64,000 bases of DNA from an uncultured Prevotellaceae bacterium (GCA_900320245.1 ONRP01000003.1:82271-146270), one strand, 5' to 3'; numbered from the stretch's first letter, positions 25,929-34,162 are shown. A program made the numbers and translations. The notes: generated by a model not told the origin, from the letters alone.

Positions 25929-26834
25929 ATGACCCGCGTCATCAGCACCGTCTTCACGGTGCTCGCCCTGGCCATCTTCAAACCCTTCGGCCTGGAGGCT
26001 TGGCAGTGGACTGGCTATGTCCATCTGCTGGCGATGGGACTGTTGGGCCTTGTGAGTTGTTCGGTGACCGATGCCGCGCTCAAGTATGTCATCAAGATGC
26101 CCCGCTCCTATAATCAAGGTGTCGATTACATCATCCGCCGCAACCTGTGGTTCCAGTTGATCAACACCCCGCTGGTGGCGCTGCTCATCTGCCTGTACCG
26201 CCATTTCGCGATGAGCGACCTGGTACCGGGCAACGTGCTCTCGTTGAGCAACTTCTTTGAGACCCTGCTCATCATCGCCTTCTGCTCCTTCGCCATCGGT
26301 CTGTATTGGCGTTTCAAGTTCCGCAGCAGGTTCCTCAGTGCCGAGTTGGAGGAGACGCGCCTGCTCAACGAGCAACTGCAACGTCTCCAACAGGAAACCG
26401 AGAAGCGCGCCGCAGCCGCCCTGGCAGCCCGCGCCAGCGAGCAGGATGCGCCAATAGCACCACAACAGGAAAACGAAGCGGCACTCCCCCAGACGATTAC
26501 CCTCACGGGCACTACCAGCGAGAGTGTCACGCTCCATGTTCCTGACCTCCTCTACATCGAGGCCGTCGGCAACTATGTGAAAGTCTATCAGTGGCGCGAT
26601 GGTGAAGTGCATAACGACATGTTGCGCGCCACCTCCAAGCAGATAGAGGAAGACCTGAGTGCCTACCCCATGATTGTGCGCTGCCACCGTGCCTTCCTCG
26701 TCAACCTGCAGCAAGTCGAGCAGATTGTTTCCAGGTCCGGTGCCATGCAACTCGTCATCAAGCACTGCCAGGAGACCCTCCCCGTCTCGCGCAGCAACAC
26801 CGCCCAGGTCAAAGAAGCCATCAACCGCCTCTAA
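25929..26834 (+). CDS. Membrane-bound LytTR DNA-binding regulator
   Basis: About 301 residues from the ATG at 25929; an ATG at 25902 adds nine residues but would be almost leaderless. Four hydrophobic segments in the first ~130 residues are followed by a coiled coil (about 140-170). The C-terminal LytTR domain (about 200-301) contains LLYIEAVGNYVKVY and RCHRAFLVNLQQVEQI, the typical DNA-contacting and structural motifs. It is an unlinked LytTR regulator without a receiver domain, so it probably senses through its membrane part. It is divergent from the LiaF-like/outer-membrane-protein operon and probably controls it. Confidence 0.85.
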   Translation: MTRVISTVFTVLALAIFKPFGLEAWQWTGYVHLLAMGLLGLVSCSVTDAALKYVIKMPRSYNQGVDYIIRRNLWFQLINTPLVALLICLYRHFAMSDLVPGNVLSLSNFFETLLIIAFCSFAIGLYWRFKFRSRFLSAELEETRLLNEQLQRLQQETEKRAAAALAARASEQDAPIAPQQENEAALPQTITLTGTTSESVTLHVPDLLYIEAVGNYVKVYQWRDGEVHNDMLRATSKQIEEDLSAYPMIVRCHRAFLVNLQQVEQIVSRSGAMQLVIKHCQETLPVSRSNTAQVKEAINRL

Positions 26835-26980
26835 TTCCCCACCCCCATCGGATATTAAAAAGGCAACTTAAACAACTTTACTATGTTGTTAGGGCACCCT
26901 GTTTGACCCTATTTTGGAAGAAAATGACAAATAATCCATCATTTTTGTACATTATTTCAACAACAATAAGCGGTTTTTAC

Positions 26981-26988
26981 TATCTTTG
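26981..26988 (+). promoter_or_regulatory. -7 box TATCTTTG
   Basis: Consensus box 41 bp before the lipoprotein gene starting at 27030. Confidence 0.7.
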
Positions 26989-27029
26989 CACTGACATCTT
27001 TAAATTATTAACTATTAGTAATTGTAATT

Positions 27030-27467
27030 ATGAAAAAGTTATTATTCAGTTTTATCATCGTTGCTGCAGGTATGTTTGTCGTTTCATGTGGCGGCGACAA
27101 GAACGCAGAAACTGCCACTGAGGCAGAACAGACCGAGCAGGTCGCAAAAGAAGCACCCGCTGCTGAGGCAGAACAGCCAGCATCACTTGCCGACATCGTA
27201 GCAAAAGCCAAGGCCGAAGGTGCCAATTGGAGCGCCGACGAGTGGAAGGCTCAATTCAAAACGGCATTGGAGGCTTACAAGACTTTCGCCGTGGCTATGA
27301 ACGAGGCCCAACCCGCTGAGTTGGAAGAAATCAGCAAGAAATATGCCGACTACCCCGCGTTGATGAAGGAATTAGCAGGTATTGCCAAGCAGGCCGAAGG
27401 AGGCAAGGATATCACCGACGAATGGATCCAGACGACCATGAAGGAACTTGACATACCCGAATTATAA
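27030..27467 (+). CDS. Small Ala/Glu-rich lipoprotein
   Basis: 145 residues with signal peptide and lipobox VVSCGGD. A low-complexity Ala/Glu/Gln linker (about 22-55) precedes a helical domain with WSADEWKAQFKTALEAYK. No family recognised. It is followed 60 bp later by another small lipoprotein gene and may form an operon with it. The likely location is the periplasmic face of the outer membrane. Confidence 0.7.
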   Translation: MKKLLFSFIIVAAGMFVVSCGGDKNAETATEAEQTEQVAKEAPAAEAEQPASLADIVAKAKAEGANWSADEWKAQFKTALEAYKTFAVAMNEAQPAELEEISKKYADYPALMKELAGIAKQAEGGKDITDEWIQTTMKELDIPEL

Positions 27468-27527
27468 GAGTCAACCAACAATAAGAAAATAAACTTTTAA
27501 TATTAACCCTTCAAAAAAATTGAGACA

Positions 27528-28061
27528 ATGAAAAAAATTTATCAAATCGCGATTATGCTCGTAGCAGCCATTGCTTTCACTGCTTGTGGCGACAAGGCAG
27601 CACAAAACGGCGAAAATGCCGAAGGTGCGGCAGCAGAACAGACTACCGAGGCCACCAATGAGGTGAAAGAGGGAAGCAAAGGCCCCTGCACCGTTTCTTG
27701 TGATAAATTCAGCATCGACATCCCCGAGGGATGGGAGGTTCGTGTCATCAAGGAAAACGAAATCAGTGCCGGCCAGGAATACAAAGAGGGTTTGAATTTC
27801 GTCTATGACGAGCAAGCCAACTACAAGCAGTCGCAACAGATCGAAATGGATATCAAAGGTATGGAAGACCTTGGAGAAAAGACCCTCGGCAACAACACTT
27901 ATGCCACATTCCTATGGAAACAGGATGCGGGCGACTCCTTCTCGGCCATCCTGAAAATCGGCGACGGTGAGAACGGCATCATCAAGGTAAACACTACCAA
28001 TGTGAAGACTGCCGACAACGAGGTCGTACTGAAAGTAATGGAATCGCTGAAGATGAAATAA
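27528..28061 (+). CDS. Small lipoprotein of unknown function
   Basis: 177 residues with lipobox FTACGDK, an Ala/Glu/Thr-rich linker, then a globular beta-rich domain starting at PCTVSCDKFSIDIPEGWEV. The C-terminal part (FLWKQDAGDSFSAILKIGD) resembles small ligand-binding folds, but no family is recognised. Its start and linker are like those of the preceding lipoprotein. A strong terminator follows the stop codon. Confidence 0.7.
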   Translation: MKKIYQIAIMLVAAIAFTACGDKAAQNGENAEGAAAEQTTEATNEVKEGSKGPCTVSCDKFSIDIPEGWEVRVIKENEISAGQEYKEGLNFVYDEQANYKQSQQIEMDIKGMEDLGEKTLGNNTYATFLWKQDAGDSFSAILKIGDGENGIIKVNTTNVKTADNEVVLKVMESLKMK

Positions 28062-28083
28062 TAAGCATTGCAACCTGAAAACG

Positions 28084-28123
28084 ACTCCACACCCTTGCTT
28101 TCGAAGGGTGTGGAGTTTTTTTT
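28084..28123 (+). terminator. Rho-independent terminator of the lipoprotein operon
   Basis: A perfect 12-bp stem (CTCCACACCCTT with AAGGGTGTGGAG) is followed by eight T residues. Confidence 0.92.
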
Positions 28124-28217
28124 GTGATGATTGGGTACATATCCTTAAAAACCCGAATGATAAGAGCCAAACGCCAAGCCTTCAACTGAATCAGAAAACC
28201 CCGTTGTTACTATATAA

Positions 28218-28287
28218 GTTGTAAGAGTTGTCCCAGTTGTCTTTAAGCCCCGTTACACCCCTGATGGCCTAGTATTTCTTGTTTTCC
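28218..28287 (+). repeat. Dispersed iteron repeat, copy B
   Basis: GTTGTAAGAGTTGTCCCAG then TTGTCTTTAAGCCCC, a CTGATGGCCT segment and the tail TATTTCTTGTTTTCC. The GTTGT units are spaced 9 bp apart. Confidence 0.7.
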
Positions 28288-28303
28288 TTTTCAATCCCGA
28301 GCG

Positions 28304-28391
28304 CGGATGCCCTCAGAATAATCAGAAGTTTCAGTTGTTTTCAATCCCGAGCGCGGATGCCATCAGTTGAATTCGTGTAATTCGTAGTTTT
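28304..28391. repeat. Mosaic of short dispersed modules
   Basis: Contains, on the minus strand, ACAACTGAAACTTCTGATTA followed by TTCTGAGGGCATCCGC (as at 32459-32495), a second GCGGATGCC module, and the plus-strand AATTCGTGTAATTCGTAG module shared with 32407-32428 and 32533-32557. Confidence 0.6.
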
Positions 28392-28429
28392 AAAGAAGAT
28401 TCAGTTGTTTTCGATGAGGGGGGAGAAAA

Positions 28430-28470
28430 AGAAAAGCCCTCAACAATCATATTGACTATCAAGGACTTGT
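28430..28470 (-). terminator. Terminator of the tRNA-Leu gene
   Basis: On the minus strand, immediately after the tRNA 3' end: a stem of about 10 bp with several G-U pairs (AAGTCCTTGA with TTGAGGGCTT), followed by a T-rich run. Confidence 0.55.
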
Positions 28471-28472
28471 GG

Positions 28473-28557
28473 TGGTGCCCAGGGCGGGACTCGAACCCGC
28501 ACACCTCGCGGCACACGCACCTGAAACGTGCGCGTCTACCAATTCCGCCACCTGGGC
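28473..28557 (-). tRNA. tRNA-Leu (anticodon CAG)
   Basis: Read on the minus strand: acceptor GCCCAGG pairs with CCTGGGC, and the D arm is GCGGAATTGGTAGACGC. Anticodon stem CACGT/GCGTG closes a TTCAGGT loop with anticodon CAG. A long class-II variable arm (TGCCGCGAGGTGTG) and a T arm with GGTTCGAGTCC follow. The CCA end is encoded. Anticodon and long variable arm both identify a leucine tRNA. Confidence 0.95.
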
Positions 28558-28575
28558 ATTTTGGTTTAGCGACTG

Positions 28576-28583
28576 CAAAGGTA
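28576..28583 (-). promoter_or_regulatory. -7 box TACCTTTG of the tRNA-Leu gene
   Basis: The consensus box ends 18 bp upstream of the tRNA 5' end on the minus strand, with a TTG-containing -33-like element about 20 bp further upstream. Confidence 0.7.
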
Positions 28584-28684
28584 ATACTTTTTTTTAATAT
28601 GCAAGCCTTTTGCCAAAAAAAATGCCGTATTTTTTGCAAAAGGGGCTATGCGAACCGCTTCCAGGGGGTCTGAATCGCGGTGCG

Positions 28685-30778
28685 TCAGCGGTTGAGCGGT
28701 CTCACGTTGTTCCGCTTGGAATCCCTGTACTTGTCGCCGGTGTAGGTGCTGTTGATGCCCGTGCCGAATTCGTTTTCTTCCTCTTCGTCACCTTCACCCT
28801 TCTTGTCCTGCTTCTTCTCAATCCTGTTCTTGGCCTGCTCGGGCTTGTTGCGCTTGATATCGTCGTGCTTCTGCAGGTCGAGGGCGGTCTCATAGATATT
28901 CCAGTTCTCGTCGAGGTCCCAGTTGCGGCGCAGGTTCAGTTTCTTGGGATAGTAATACACTTCCTCGGGCTGCAGGTGCTCGGCATAGTTGCCGGTATCC
29001 CACTTGCCGTTGCCGTTGCGGTCGATCGTCAGACGCAGGTAGTAGTAGCCCGGCGTGACGTTGACAAACTCAAACTCGCCGCCGACTACTGGCACTGTGC
29101 GCATCACCTTCTCGCCCGAGCCCAGCAGTTCGACAAAGGCCGAATCCCTGACATTGACCTTGAAATAGACATTGGCATATTCTTCCAGCCCCTTGACTTT
29201 CAGTTCCTTGCTCAACTGGGCATTATACAGGCCGTAGACCGAGGTCACTGCGGCACTGTCGACAGTCAGGCGGTAGGTGCTGTCGGGCTGCATGGTCACG
29301 GGCAGCCAGTAGCGCATGGGGTTGCAGTCGTCGACGGGGATGATGTGGGGCTGCACGCCGGCGAGCGGCACCCACAGGGTGTCGCGCTTCACCTCGAGAT
29401 GCACCCCTGCCGGGTCGATGCTGGCGATGGGGGAATCAAACTTGAACACGATAGAGTCGCCCACGTCGATGGTTCCGCTCTTGGCCAGATCCATCTTCAG
29501 GGTGGGTATCGCGTCGGGGTCAGGGCGTTGCAGTTCCTTGAGTTCTTCGAGTTCGCCCTCGTTGAGTTCTTTGCCCTGGGCGGCGGCTTTTTCCTGTTTG
29601 TCGAGCAACTGTGCCAGCCGCTTGGCCCGTTCCTCGCGCTCCTTGGCCTTCTTCTCCTCTTCCTTGACCTGGTTGCTGGGCTTGCGGTAGCCAAAACGGA
29701 TGGTGTCGGTCACCTGCTCCAGGCGGTCGGCGGTGTCGGTGCGCAAGTAGGTCATGGCGACAACGAGGGTGTCGGTCTTAATCAATGCCGAGTCGGTAAT
29801 CCAGTAGAACAGCGAGTCGTTGTCCACGGTGCGCTCCACGCGGTACCAGTCGCGCTGGTGGTCGGCAGGGCGCAGCACCTTCATCTCCGGCAGGCTGTCG
29901 TTGGGGGCACCGAACAGCACATGCAGTTTGTTGGCCTCAGGGCGGGCAGTCTGCCTGACGTAGTGGTTGCGATAGCCCTCGTTGAACATGCACAGCAGCA
30001 GGTTATTGGGCAGGAACAGGGTGTGGGTGGCCATCATCACGGTATCCACCTTGCGGTCGAAGGTGAACACGGTGTCCTGAGAGGTGTACTCGCCGGTGGT
30101 GGGCACAATGACCTCGTCGAGGAATGCGATGTCCTCGGTGCGCGCCATGCGGTAGTCGCCGTCAACGTCGCTCAACGCGAACACGTGGTAGTTGCCGGGT
30201 TTGAGGCCCAGCAGGGTGAACTGCCCCTTGTCGTTGGTGCGGCACACGCGCTCCAGCGGCAGGCGCGTGAACGCCGTGTCGTCCAGGTTGCTGTGCAGCC
30301 CGACGATGACGTGCTGCATCGGTTCCAGGTCGTTGGCTCGCAGCACGATGCCCGACACGGCCAGCGTGTCGATGACGTCGCCGGTCGAGAAGGCAAAGGC
30401 GTAGCCGTCCAACTGGTTGCTCTCGTTGTTGTCCTCGATGGCGTTGGAAAAGTCGATGACGTAAGTCGTGTTTTCCTCCAGCGGTTCACGGAACTCGACC
30501 GTCACCTTCTTGCCCACCGTGCGGATGAGCGGCTGGGTGCGCGGCGCCGGTGAAATGATGACCTTCTTCTGTTGGTCCTTGAGGTTAACGATCTCGTCAA
30601 AGGTGATTTCCACCTTATTGCCCTTGAAGTTGAGGGCACCAGGCTCAGGTGACGACTTGACCACCTGTGGCGGCGTGTAGTCACGCGGACCGCCCTCGGG
30701 CGACCCGATGCTGGCACAGGCCACGAGCAGCAAGCCCACAACGACGGTCAGCAGCCAATATGTCCATCGACTCTTCAT
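28685..30778 (-). CDS. Large Ig-like (Big_5) lipoprotein
   Basis: About 697 residues from the ATG at 30778, which starts a lipoprotein signal (lipobox LLLVACAS); the frame extends upstream without a better start. An N-terminal Big_5-like Ig domain (about residues 35-140, PPQVVKSSPEPGALNFKG then KVEITFDEIVNLKDQ) is followed by a carboxypeptidase-regulatory-like segment (KGQFTLLGLKPGNYHVFALS). Further beta domains follow, with a charged Lys/Glu coiled segment near residues 400-440 and a strongly charged C-terminal tail. It is probably an outer-membrane-anchored structural or binding protein. No enzymatic motif is visible. Confidence 0.78.
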   Translation of the reverse strand: MKSRWTYWLLTVVVGLLLVACASIGSPEGGPRDYTPPQVVKSSPEPGALNFKGNKVEITFDEIVNLKDQQKKVIISPAPRTQPLIRTVGKKVTVEFREPLEENTTYVIDFSNAIEDNNESNQLDGYAFAFSTGDVIDTLAVSGIVLRANDLEPMQHVIVGLHSNLDDTAFTRLPLERVCRTNDKGQFTLLGLKPGNYHVFALSDVDGDYRMARTEDIAFLDEVIVPTTGEYTSQDTVFTFDRKVDTVMMATHTLFLPNNLLLCMFNEGYRNHYVRQTARPEANKLHVLFGAPNDSLPEMKVLRPADHQRDWYRVERTVDNDSLFYWITDSALIKTDTLVVAMTYLRTDTADRLEQVTDTIRFGYRKPSNQVKEEEKKAKEREERAKRLAQLLDKQEKAAAQGKELNEGELEELKELQRPDPDAIPTLKMDLAKSGTIDVGDSIVFKFDSPIASIDPAGVHLEVKRDTLWVPLAGVQPHIIPVDDCNPMRYWLPVTMQPDSTYRLTVDSAAVTSVYGLYNAQLSKELKVKGLEEYANVYFKVNVRDSAFVELLGSGEKVMRTVPVVGGEFEFVNVTPGYYYLRLTIDRNGNGKWDTGNYAEHLQPEEVYYYPKKLNLRRNWDLDENWNIYETALDLQKHDDIKRNKPEQAKNRIEKKQDKKGEGDEEEENEFGTGINSTYTGDKYRDSKRNNVRPLNR

Positions 30779-30788
30779 AACGTGACTG

Positions 30789-30796
30789 CAAAGATA
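30789..30796 (-). promoter_or_regulatory. -7 box TATCTTTG of the Ig-like lipoprotein gene
   Basis: Consensus box on the minus strand 11 bp before the start at 30778, which supports that start choice. Confidence 0.7.
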
Positions 30797-30849
30797 GTGC
30801 AAGTTCGGGATAAAAAACAAAAACTTCCGTTTTTGTTTTGTTCTCCACT

Positions 30850-31060
30850 CGGCTTGCACTTCTGTTCCTTGCGGTGCTGCGCACCTCGGGCAAATTAGGC
30901 GGCGCCTCAACTATGCTCAAGAAAAAAAGTGTTTTTTCTTGGCATTGTATTCGGCTTGCACTACTGTTCCCTGCGGTGCTGCGCACCTCGGGCAAATTAG
31001 GCGGCGCCTCAACTATGCTCAAGAAAAAAAGTGTTTTTTCTTGGCATTGTATTCGGCTTG
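30850..31060. repeat. Two tandem 102-bp units plus a partial third copy
   Basis: The unit starts CGGCTTGCAC and carries GCGGTGCTGCGCACCTCGG, GGCGGCGCCTCAACTATGC and the hairpin AAGAAAAAAAGTGTTTTTTC. Copies start at 30850, 30952 and 31054 (exact 102-bp spacing). The third copy breaks off after CGGCTTGCACTA and leads into the promoter box at 31064-31071. ORFs on both strands through this area follow the repeat and are not credited as genes. Confidence 0.85.
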
Positions 31061-31063
31061 CAC

Positions 31064-31071
31064 TAATTTTG
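31064..31071 (+). promoter_or_regulatory. -7 box TAATTTTG at the end of the 102-bp repeats
   Basis: Fits TAnnTTTG and sits where the third repeat copy ends, 20 bp before the start at 31091. In the two full copies the equivalent position reads TTCTGTTC or TACTGTTC, so the box is not intact there. Confidence 0.55.
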
Positions 31072-31090
31072 TCACAGAGAATTAAACGAT

Positions 31091-31552
31091 ATGATTATGA
31101 AACGGTTATTCATAAGTTTGGCGATGGTGCTGGCCACCATCGGCATGGCGTGGAGCCAAAAGAGTTACGTGAACGTAGTGGCCGACCACATCTACTCGTC
31201 AATCTATCAGGAGATTTACTTGACGGGCGATGTGCCAGTGGGCATCAAGACGCACTACGACAGTTATGGCAGCGAAGCCATGACGGTGGGCAAGGTGCTC
31301 AACCTGCTGGCCGCTGAGGGCTTTGTGGTCGAGCAGATGAGTTGTTCGGCCGAATGCGAGGCCATCCTGCTGTCCAGGGTACAGGTCTTTCCTCCCGACA
31401 GCGATGCCATCCAGCGCGTCGATGCCGACGATCAGGATGTGCATGAGGTGGCCCGTTACAACCTGCAGGGACGGCCCGTCAGCGAAAGCGAGAAGGGCAT
31501 CCAGATTGTGGTCTATTCCAACTACACAACCCGAACCGTCATTGTGGAATGA
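31091..31552 (+). CDS. Short secreted protein with T9SS-like C-terminal tail
   Basis: 153 residues (another ATG is at 31097) with signal peptide ending AWSQ. The middle contains a Cys pair (MSCSAEC). The last ~35 residues (ARYNLQGRPVSESEKGIQIV, then VYSNYTTRTVIVE) resemble a type A T9SS sorting domain: a YNLxGRPV turn, then a KGI strand and a final TRTVIVE strand. Its stop overlaps the start of the PhzF gene by 4 bp (ATGA), so the two are translationally coupled. The cargo function is unknown. Confidence 0.65.
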   Translation: MIMKRLFISLAMVLATIGMAWSQKSYVNVVADHIYSSIYQEIYLTGDVPVGIKTHYDSYGSEAMTVGKVLNLLAAEGFVVEQMSCSAECEAILLSRVQVFPPDSDAIQRVDADDQDVHEVARYNLQGRPVSESEKGIQIVVYSNYTTRTVIVE

Positions 31553-32394
31553 AATATTTTATTGTTGATGCGTTCACGCGCGAAGCCTTCGGCGGCAACC
31601 CTGCCGGAGTCGTATTGCTGGACCAGGATTTCCCTGACGAGCGGCTGATGACGCAGGTGGCCGCCGAGTTGCGCTACAGCGAAACGGCCTTTGTGCAGCA
31701 CAACGGCCCCAAGGAATATACCGTGCGCTATTTCACCCCGACGGGCGAGGTGGACCTGTGCGGACACGCCACCATCTCGACCTTTGGTGTGCTGCGAGAA
31801 CAGGGCCTCATCGCCGACGGCGACGTGTGCCTGAACCACACCCTTGCCGGCGACCTCGAGGTCGCCATCGGCGAGCAGGTGATGATGCAGATGGCGACGC
31901 CCACGGTTGTTGACCGGCAAGTGGATGCCGACAGGTTACACCGCATCATGGACCCGACAGCGGCCTTCCGCTGGCCCGACAGCCCGATAGAAATCGTCTC
32001 GACCGGCCTGCCCGACATCATCATGCCCATGGCCAGCGTGGAAGACCTTAACGGCATGCGCCCCGACATGGAGGCGCTGTCGGCTATCAGCCAGGAACTC
32101 AATGTGGTGGGTGCCCATGCCTTTGCCCTCACCGACGACGGCTACACGGCCCATGTGCGCAACTTCGGCCCGTTGTATGGCATCCCCGAGGAGTCGGCAA
32201 CAGGTACCGCCAACGCCGCGCTGACGCACTACCTGCACCGCCGCGGCCTCATCGCTGCCGGCGACAAGTGCCGTTTCATGCAGGGCGAGGCCATGGGGCG
32301 TCCCTCGGTCGTCATGACCGTCCTGAAGCCCGACGGCAGCATCTGGGTAGGCGGTGAGAGCCGCATCATCGCAATCGGCGAATTCCTCGTCTGA
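31549..32394 (+). CDS. PhzF-family isomerase
   Basis: A 281-residue protein of the PhzF/diaminopimelate-epimerase fold. The N-terminus MKYFIVDAFTREAFGGNPAG and the SET motif with the catalytic Glu45 (LRYSETAFV) are diagnostic. The C-terminal half repeats the fold with GIPEESATGTANAALTHYL. Bacterial PhzF homologues outside phenazine clusters are isomerases of unknown substrate; no phenazine genes are nearby. The start codon overlaps the previous stop. Confidence 0.88.
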   Translation: MKYFIVDAFTREAFGGNPAGVVLLDQDFPDERLMTQVAAELRYSETAFVQHNGPKEYTVRYFTPTGEVDLCGHATISTFGVLREQGLIADGDVCLNHTLAGDLEVAIGEQVMMQMATPTVVDRQVDADRLHRIMDPTAAFRWPDSPIEIVSTGLPDIIMPMASVEDLNGMRPDMEALSAISQELNVVGAHAFALTDDGYTAHVRNFGPLYGIPEESATGTANAALTHYLHRRGLIAAGDKCRFMQGEAMGRPSVVMTVLKPDGSIWVGGESRIIAIGEFLV

Positions 32395-32406
32395 CACCCC
32401 TTCAAA

Positions 32407-32557
32407 CTACGAATTTCACGAATTGAACAGATTTAGGCATCCGCGTTTTAATTAAAAAAACAACTGAGTAATCTGATTATTCTGAAAGCATCCGCACGCA
32501 GATGTAATCACTGCGTGCGGATGCTGTTAGTTCAATTCGCGTAATTCGTAGTTTTTA
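32407..32557. repeat. Mosaic repeat block with a perfect hairpin
   Basis: A minus-strand AATTCGTGAAATTCGTAG module (32407-32428) is followed by GGCATCCGCG (about 32436) and ACAACTGAGTAATCTGATTA then TTCTGAAAGCATCCGC (32459-32495). A perfect 14-bp inverted repeat (32488-32501 with 32511-32524, GCATCCGCACGCAG) and a plus-strand AATTCGCGTAATTCGTAG module (32533-32557) complete the block. The last module overlaps the stop codon of cstA on the opposite strand. Confidence 0.7.
32488..32524. terminator. Perfect 14-bp hairpin between convergent genes
   Basis: GCATCCGCACGCAG and its exact complement with a 9-nt loop, located between the convergent phzF-like and cstA genes. There is no long T-run on either side, so a bidirectional terminator role is possible but uncertain; it is built from the dispersed GCATCCGC module. 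Confidence 0.45.
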
Positions 32558-34120
32558 GAGTAATCGGCTTTTGGCGCGGTAGCGGCGCAGCCACAGGGCG
32601 AACCACAGCAGCGACAATGCAGCCACAGCGATGGCGATCCAGGGCGTGAGTGCAGTATGTCCCATGGCTATAGGCGACGCCGTGAGGAAGGTGGTGCACA
32701 CTACGGTCATAAATACAGCGGGGATGAGCGTGAGGAAATAGGCCTTGTGGTTGCGTGCCAGATAGACGGTAATCATCCACAGGGTGAATACCGACAGCGC
32801 CTGGTTGGACCAGCCGAAGTATTGCCACAGCACATTAAAGCCATTAGGATTCTCCATTTGCCAAATGAGCAGCAGCAGCGATGCGACAAACAGGGGGATG
32901 CTGATCATCAGGCGGCGCACCATGCTCTTCTGCTCAAAGTGCAGGGACTCGGCTATGATGAGGCGCGCGCTGCGGAAGGCAGTGTCGCCGCTCGTGATGG
33001 GAGCAGCCACAACGCCCAGCACGGCCAGCGTGCCGCCGAAGATGCCCAGCCAACTGCTGCACACCAGATTGACCACCTGAGGCGCAGTGAAATACTGGAT
33101 GAGGGTCTTGCCGTCGGCGGTCTGCACCTGAGCCATGAATTCATTGACTGCTTCGGGGCTGACAACCTCTTTCCAGCCGCCGTAGTAGAAGAAGTAGGAC
33201 GAGACGGTGGCCCAGATAAGTGCCACAATACCCTCGGTAATCATCGCACCGTAGAAGACGGGACGTGCCAAGCGCTCACTCTTGAGGCAACGCGCCATCA
33301 AAGGGCTCTGCGTAGCATGGAAACCGCTGATGGCACCACAAGCGATGGTGATGAACAGACAGGGGAACAACGTATACTTCTGCATATGTCCGGCAACGCC
33401 CAGCGTATCTTTGCCGCCAACCATCGCGCCGGCCGTCCACTGCGACATATCGCCCATGTTCCACAACTCGGGCAACTGCGGCATCTTGATGAACAGGCCC
33501 ACCAGCAGGCCGGCCGCCATCACCAGCAGGGCGATGGCGAACAGAGGATAGATGCGGCCAATAATCTTGTCGATAGGCAGCAGGGTGGCAACGATATAGT
33601 AGCCGAAGATGATGACAATCCACAACAGGGGTTCCGAGAGCAAGGGCGTCGTCTCGCTCGAGAACATGCCTTTGAGAATCTCGGCAGGGCTGTAGACAAA
33701 CACGGCACCCACCATCATCAGCAACAGCACGGTGAACACGAGCATCACGCCACGGGCACCACGGCCCAGGTACTTGCCGATGAGCGTCGGCAGGTTGGCA
33801 CCGTCATGCCGCAGCGACAACATACCGCTCATGAAATCGTGCACCGCACCGGCAAAAATGCAGCCTAGCACAATCCACAGGTAGGACGCCGGACCGAACC
33901 ACATACCCATAATGGCACCGAAGATGGGCCCCGTGCCGGCAATGTTCAGGAACTGGATCATGAACACCTTCCACGTGGGCAGGACGACATAGTCCACCCC
34001 ATCGGCAAGACGCACGGCGGGTGTTTCCCGGTCATCGGGACGCATCACGCGCTCCACGATGGCACCGTAGATGAAGTAGCCCAGTATCAAGGCCACAAGA
34101 CTGATAATGAATGAAATCAT
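32555..34120 (-). CDS. cstA: CstA-family peptide/pyruvate transporter
   Basis: A 521-residue inner-membrane protein with many hydrophobic segments. The conserved N-terminal part (GPIFGAIMGMWFG, then CIFAGAVHDFMSGMLSLRHDG) and the segment FHATQSPLMARCL identify the carbon-starvation CstA family. It is the shorter form common in anaerobes (E. coli CstA is about 700 residues). In E. coli, CstA takes up peptides or pyruvate during starvation. It is a single gene with its own -7 box upstream (TACTTTTG on the minus strand, 34155-34162). Confidence 0.92.
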   Translation of the reverse strand: MISFIISLVALILGYFIYGAIVERVMRPDDRETPAVRLADGVDYVVLPTWKVFMIQFLNIAGTGPIFGAIMGMWFGPASYLWIVLGCIFAGAVHDFMSGMLSLRHDGANLPTLIGKYLGRGARGVMLVFTVLLLMMVGAVFVYSPAEILKGMFSSETTPLLSEPLLWIVIIFGYYIVATLLPIDKIIGRIYPLFAIALLVMAAGLLVGLFIKMPQLPELWNMGDMSQWTAGAMVGGKDTLGVAGHMQKYTLFPCLFITIACGAISGFHATQSPLMARCLKSERLARPVFYGAMITEGIVALIWATVSSYFFYYGGWKEVVSPEAVNEFMAQVQTADGKTLIQYFTAPQVVNLVCSSWLGIFGGTLAVLGVVAAPITSGDTAFRSARLIIAESLHFEQKSMVRRLMISIPLFVASLLLLIWQMENPNGFNVLWQYFGWSNQALSVFTLWMITVYLARNHKAYFLTLIPAVFMTVVCTTFLTASPIAMGHTALTPWIAIAVAALSLLWFALWLRRYRAKSRLL

Positions 34121-34154
34121 CTGTATTTTATCTTATTATTGGTCAGTTAATGCG

Positions 34155-34162
34155 CAAAAGTA
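34155..34162 (-). promoter_or_regulatory. -7 box TACTTTTG of cstA
   Basis: Consensus box on the minus strand, 35 bp before the cstA start. Confidence 0.6.

Larger units (their letters stand above)
28124..28429. other. Repeat-filled gene-free spacer
   Basis: This stretch holds several dispersed repeat modules: the iteron repeat copy B (28218-28287), two GCGGATGC modules (about 28289-28308 and 28341-28361) and an AATTCGTGTAATTCGTAG module (28369-28391). No coding sequence is supported. Confidence 0.7.

Noticed and set aside
28218-28391. Possible CRISPR array (short repeats close together)
   Set aside because: Repeats differ in type and spacing, there are no uniform spacers and no cas genes in the window.
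28610-30553. A 647-codon frame antisense to the Ig-like lipoprotein
   Set aside because: Shadow of the true gene, low-complexity Val/Leu/Gly composition and no motif; the minus-strand lipoprotein has a signal peptide, lipobox and promoter.
30681-31317. ORFs on both strands through the 102-bp repeats
   Set aside because: Their peptides repeat with the DNA unit and run into unrelated frames, so they follow from the repeat and not from coding.
31549-32394. Phenazine biosynthesis locus, from the PhzF homologue
   Set aside because: No other phz gene is near; PhzF-family isomerases are widespread outside phenazine producers.
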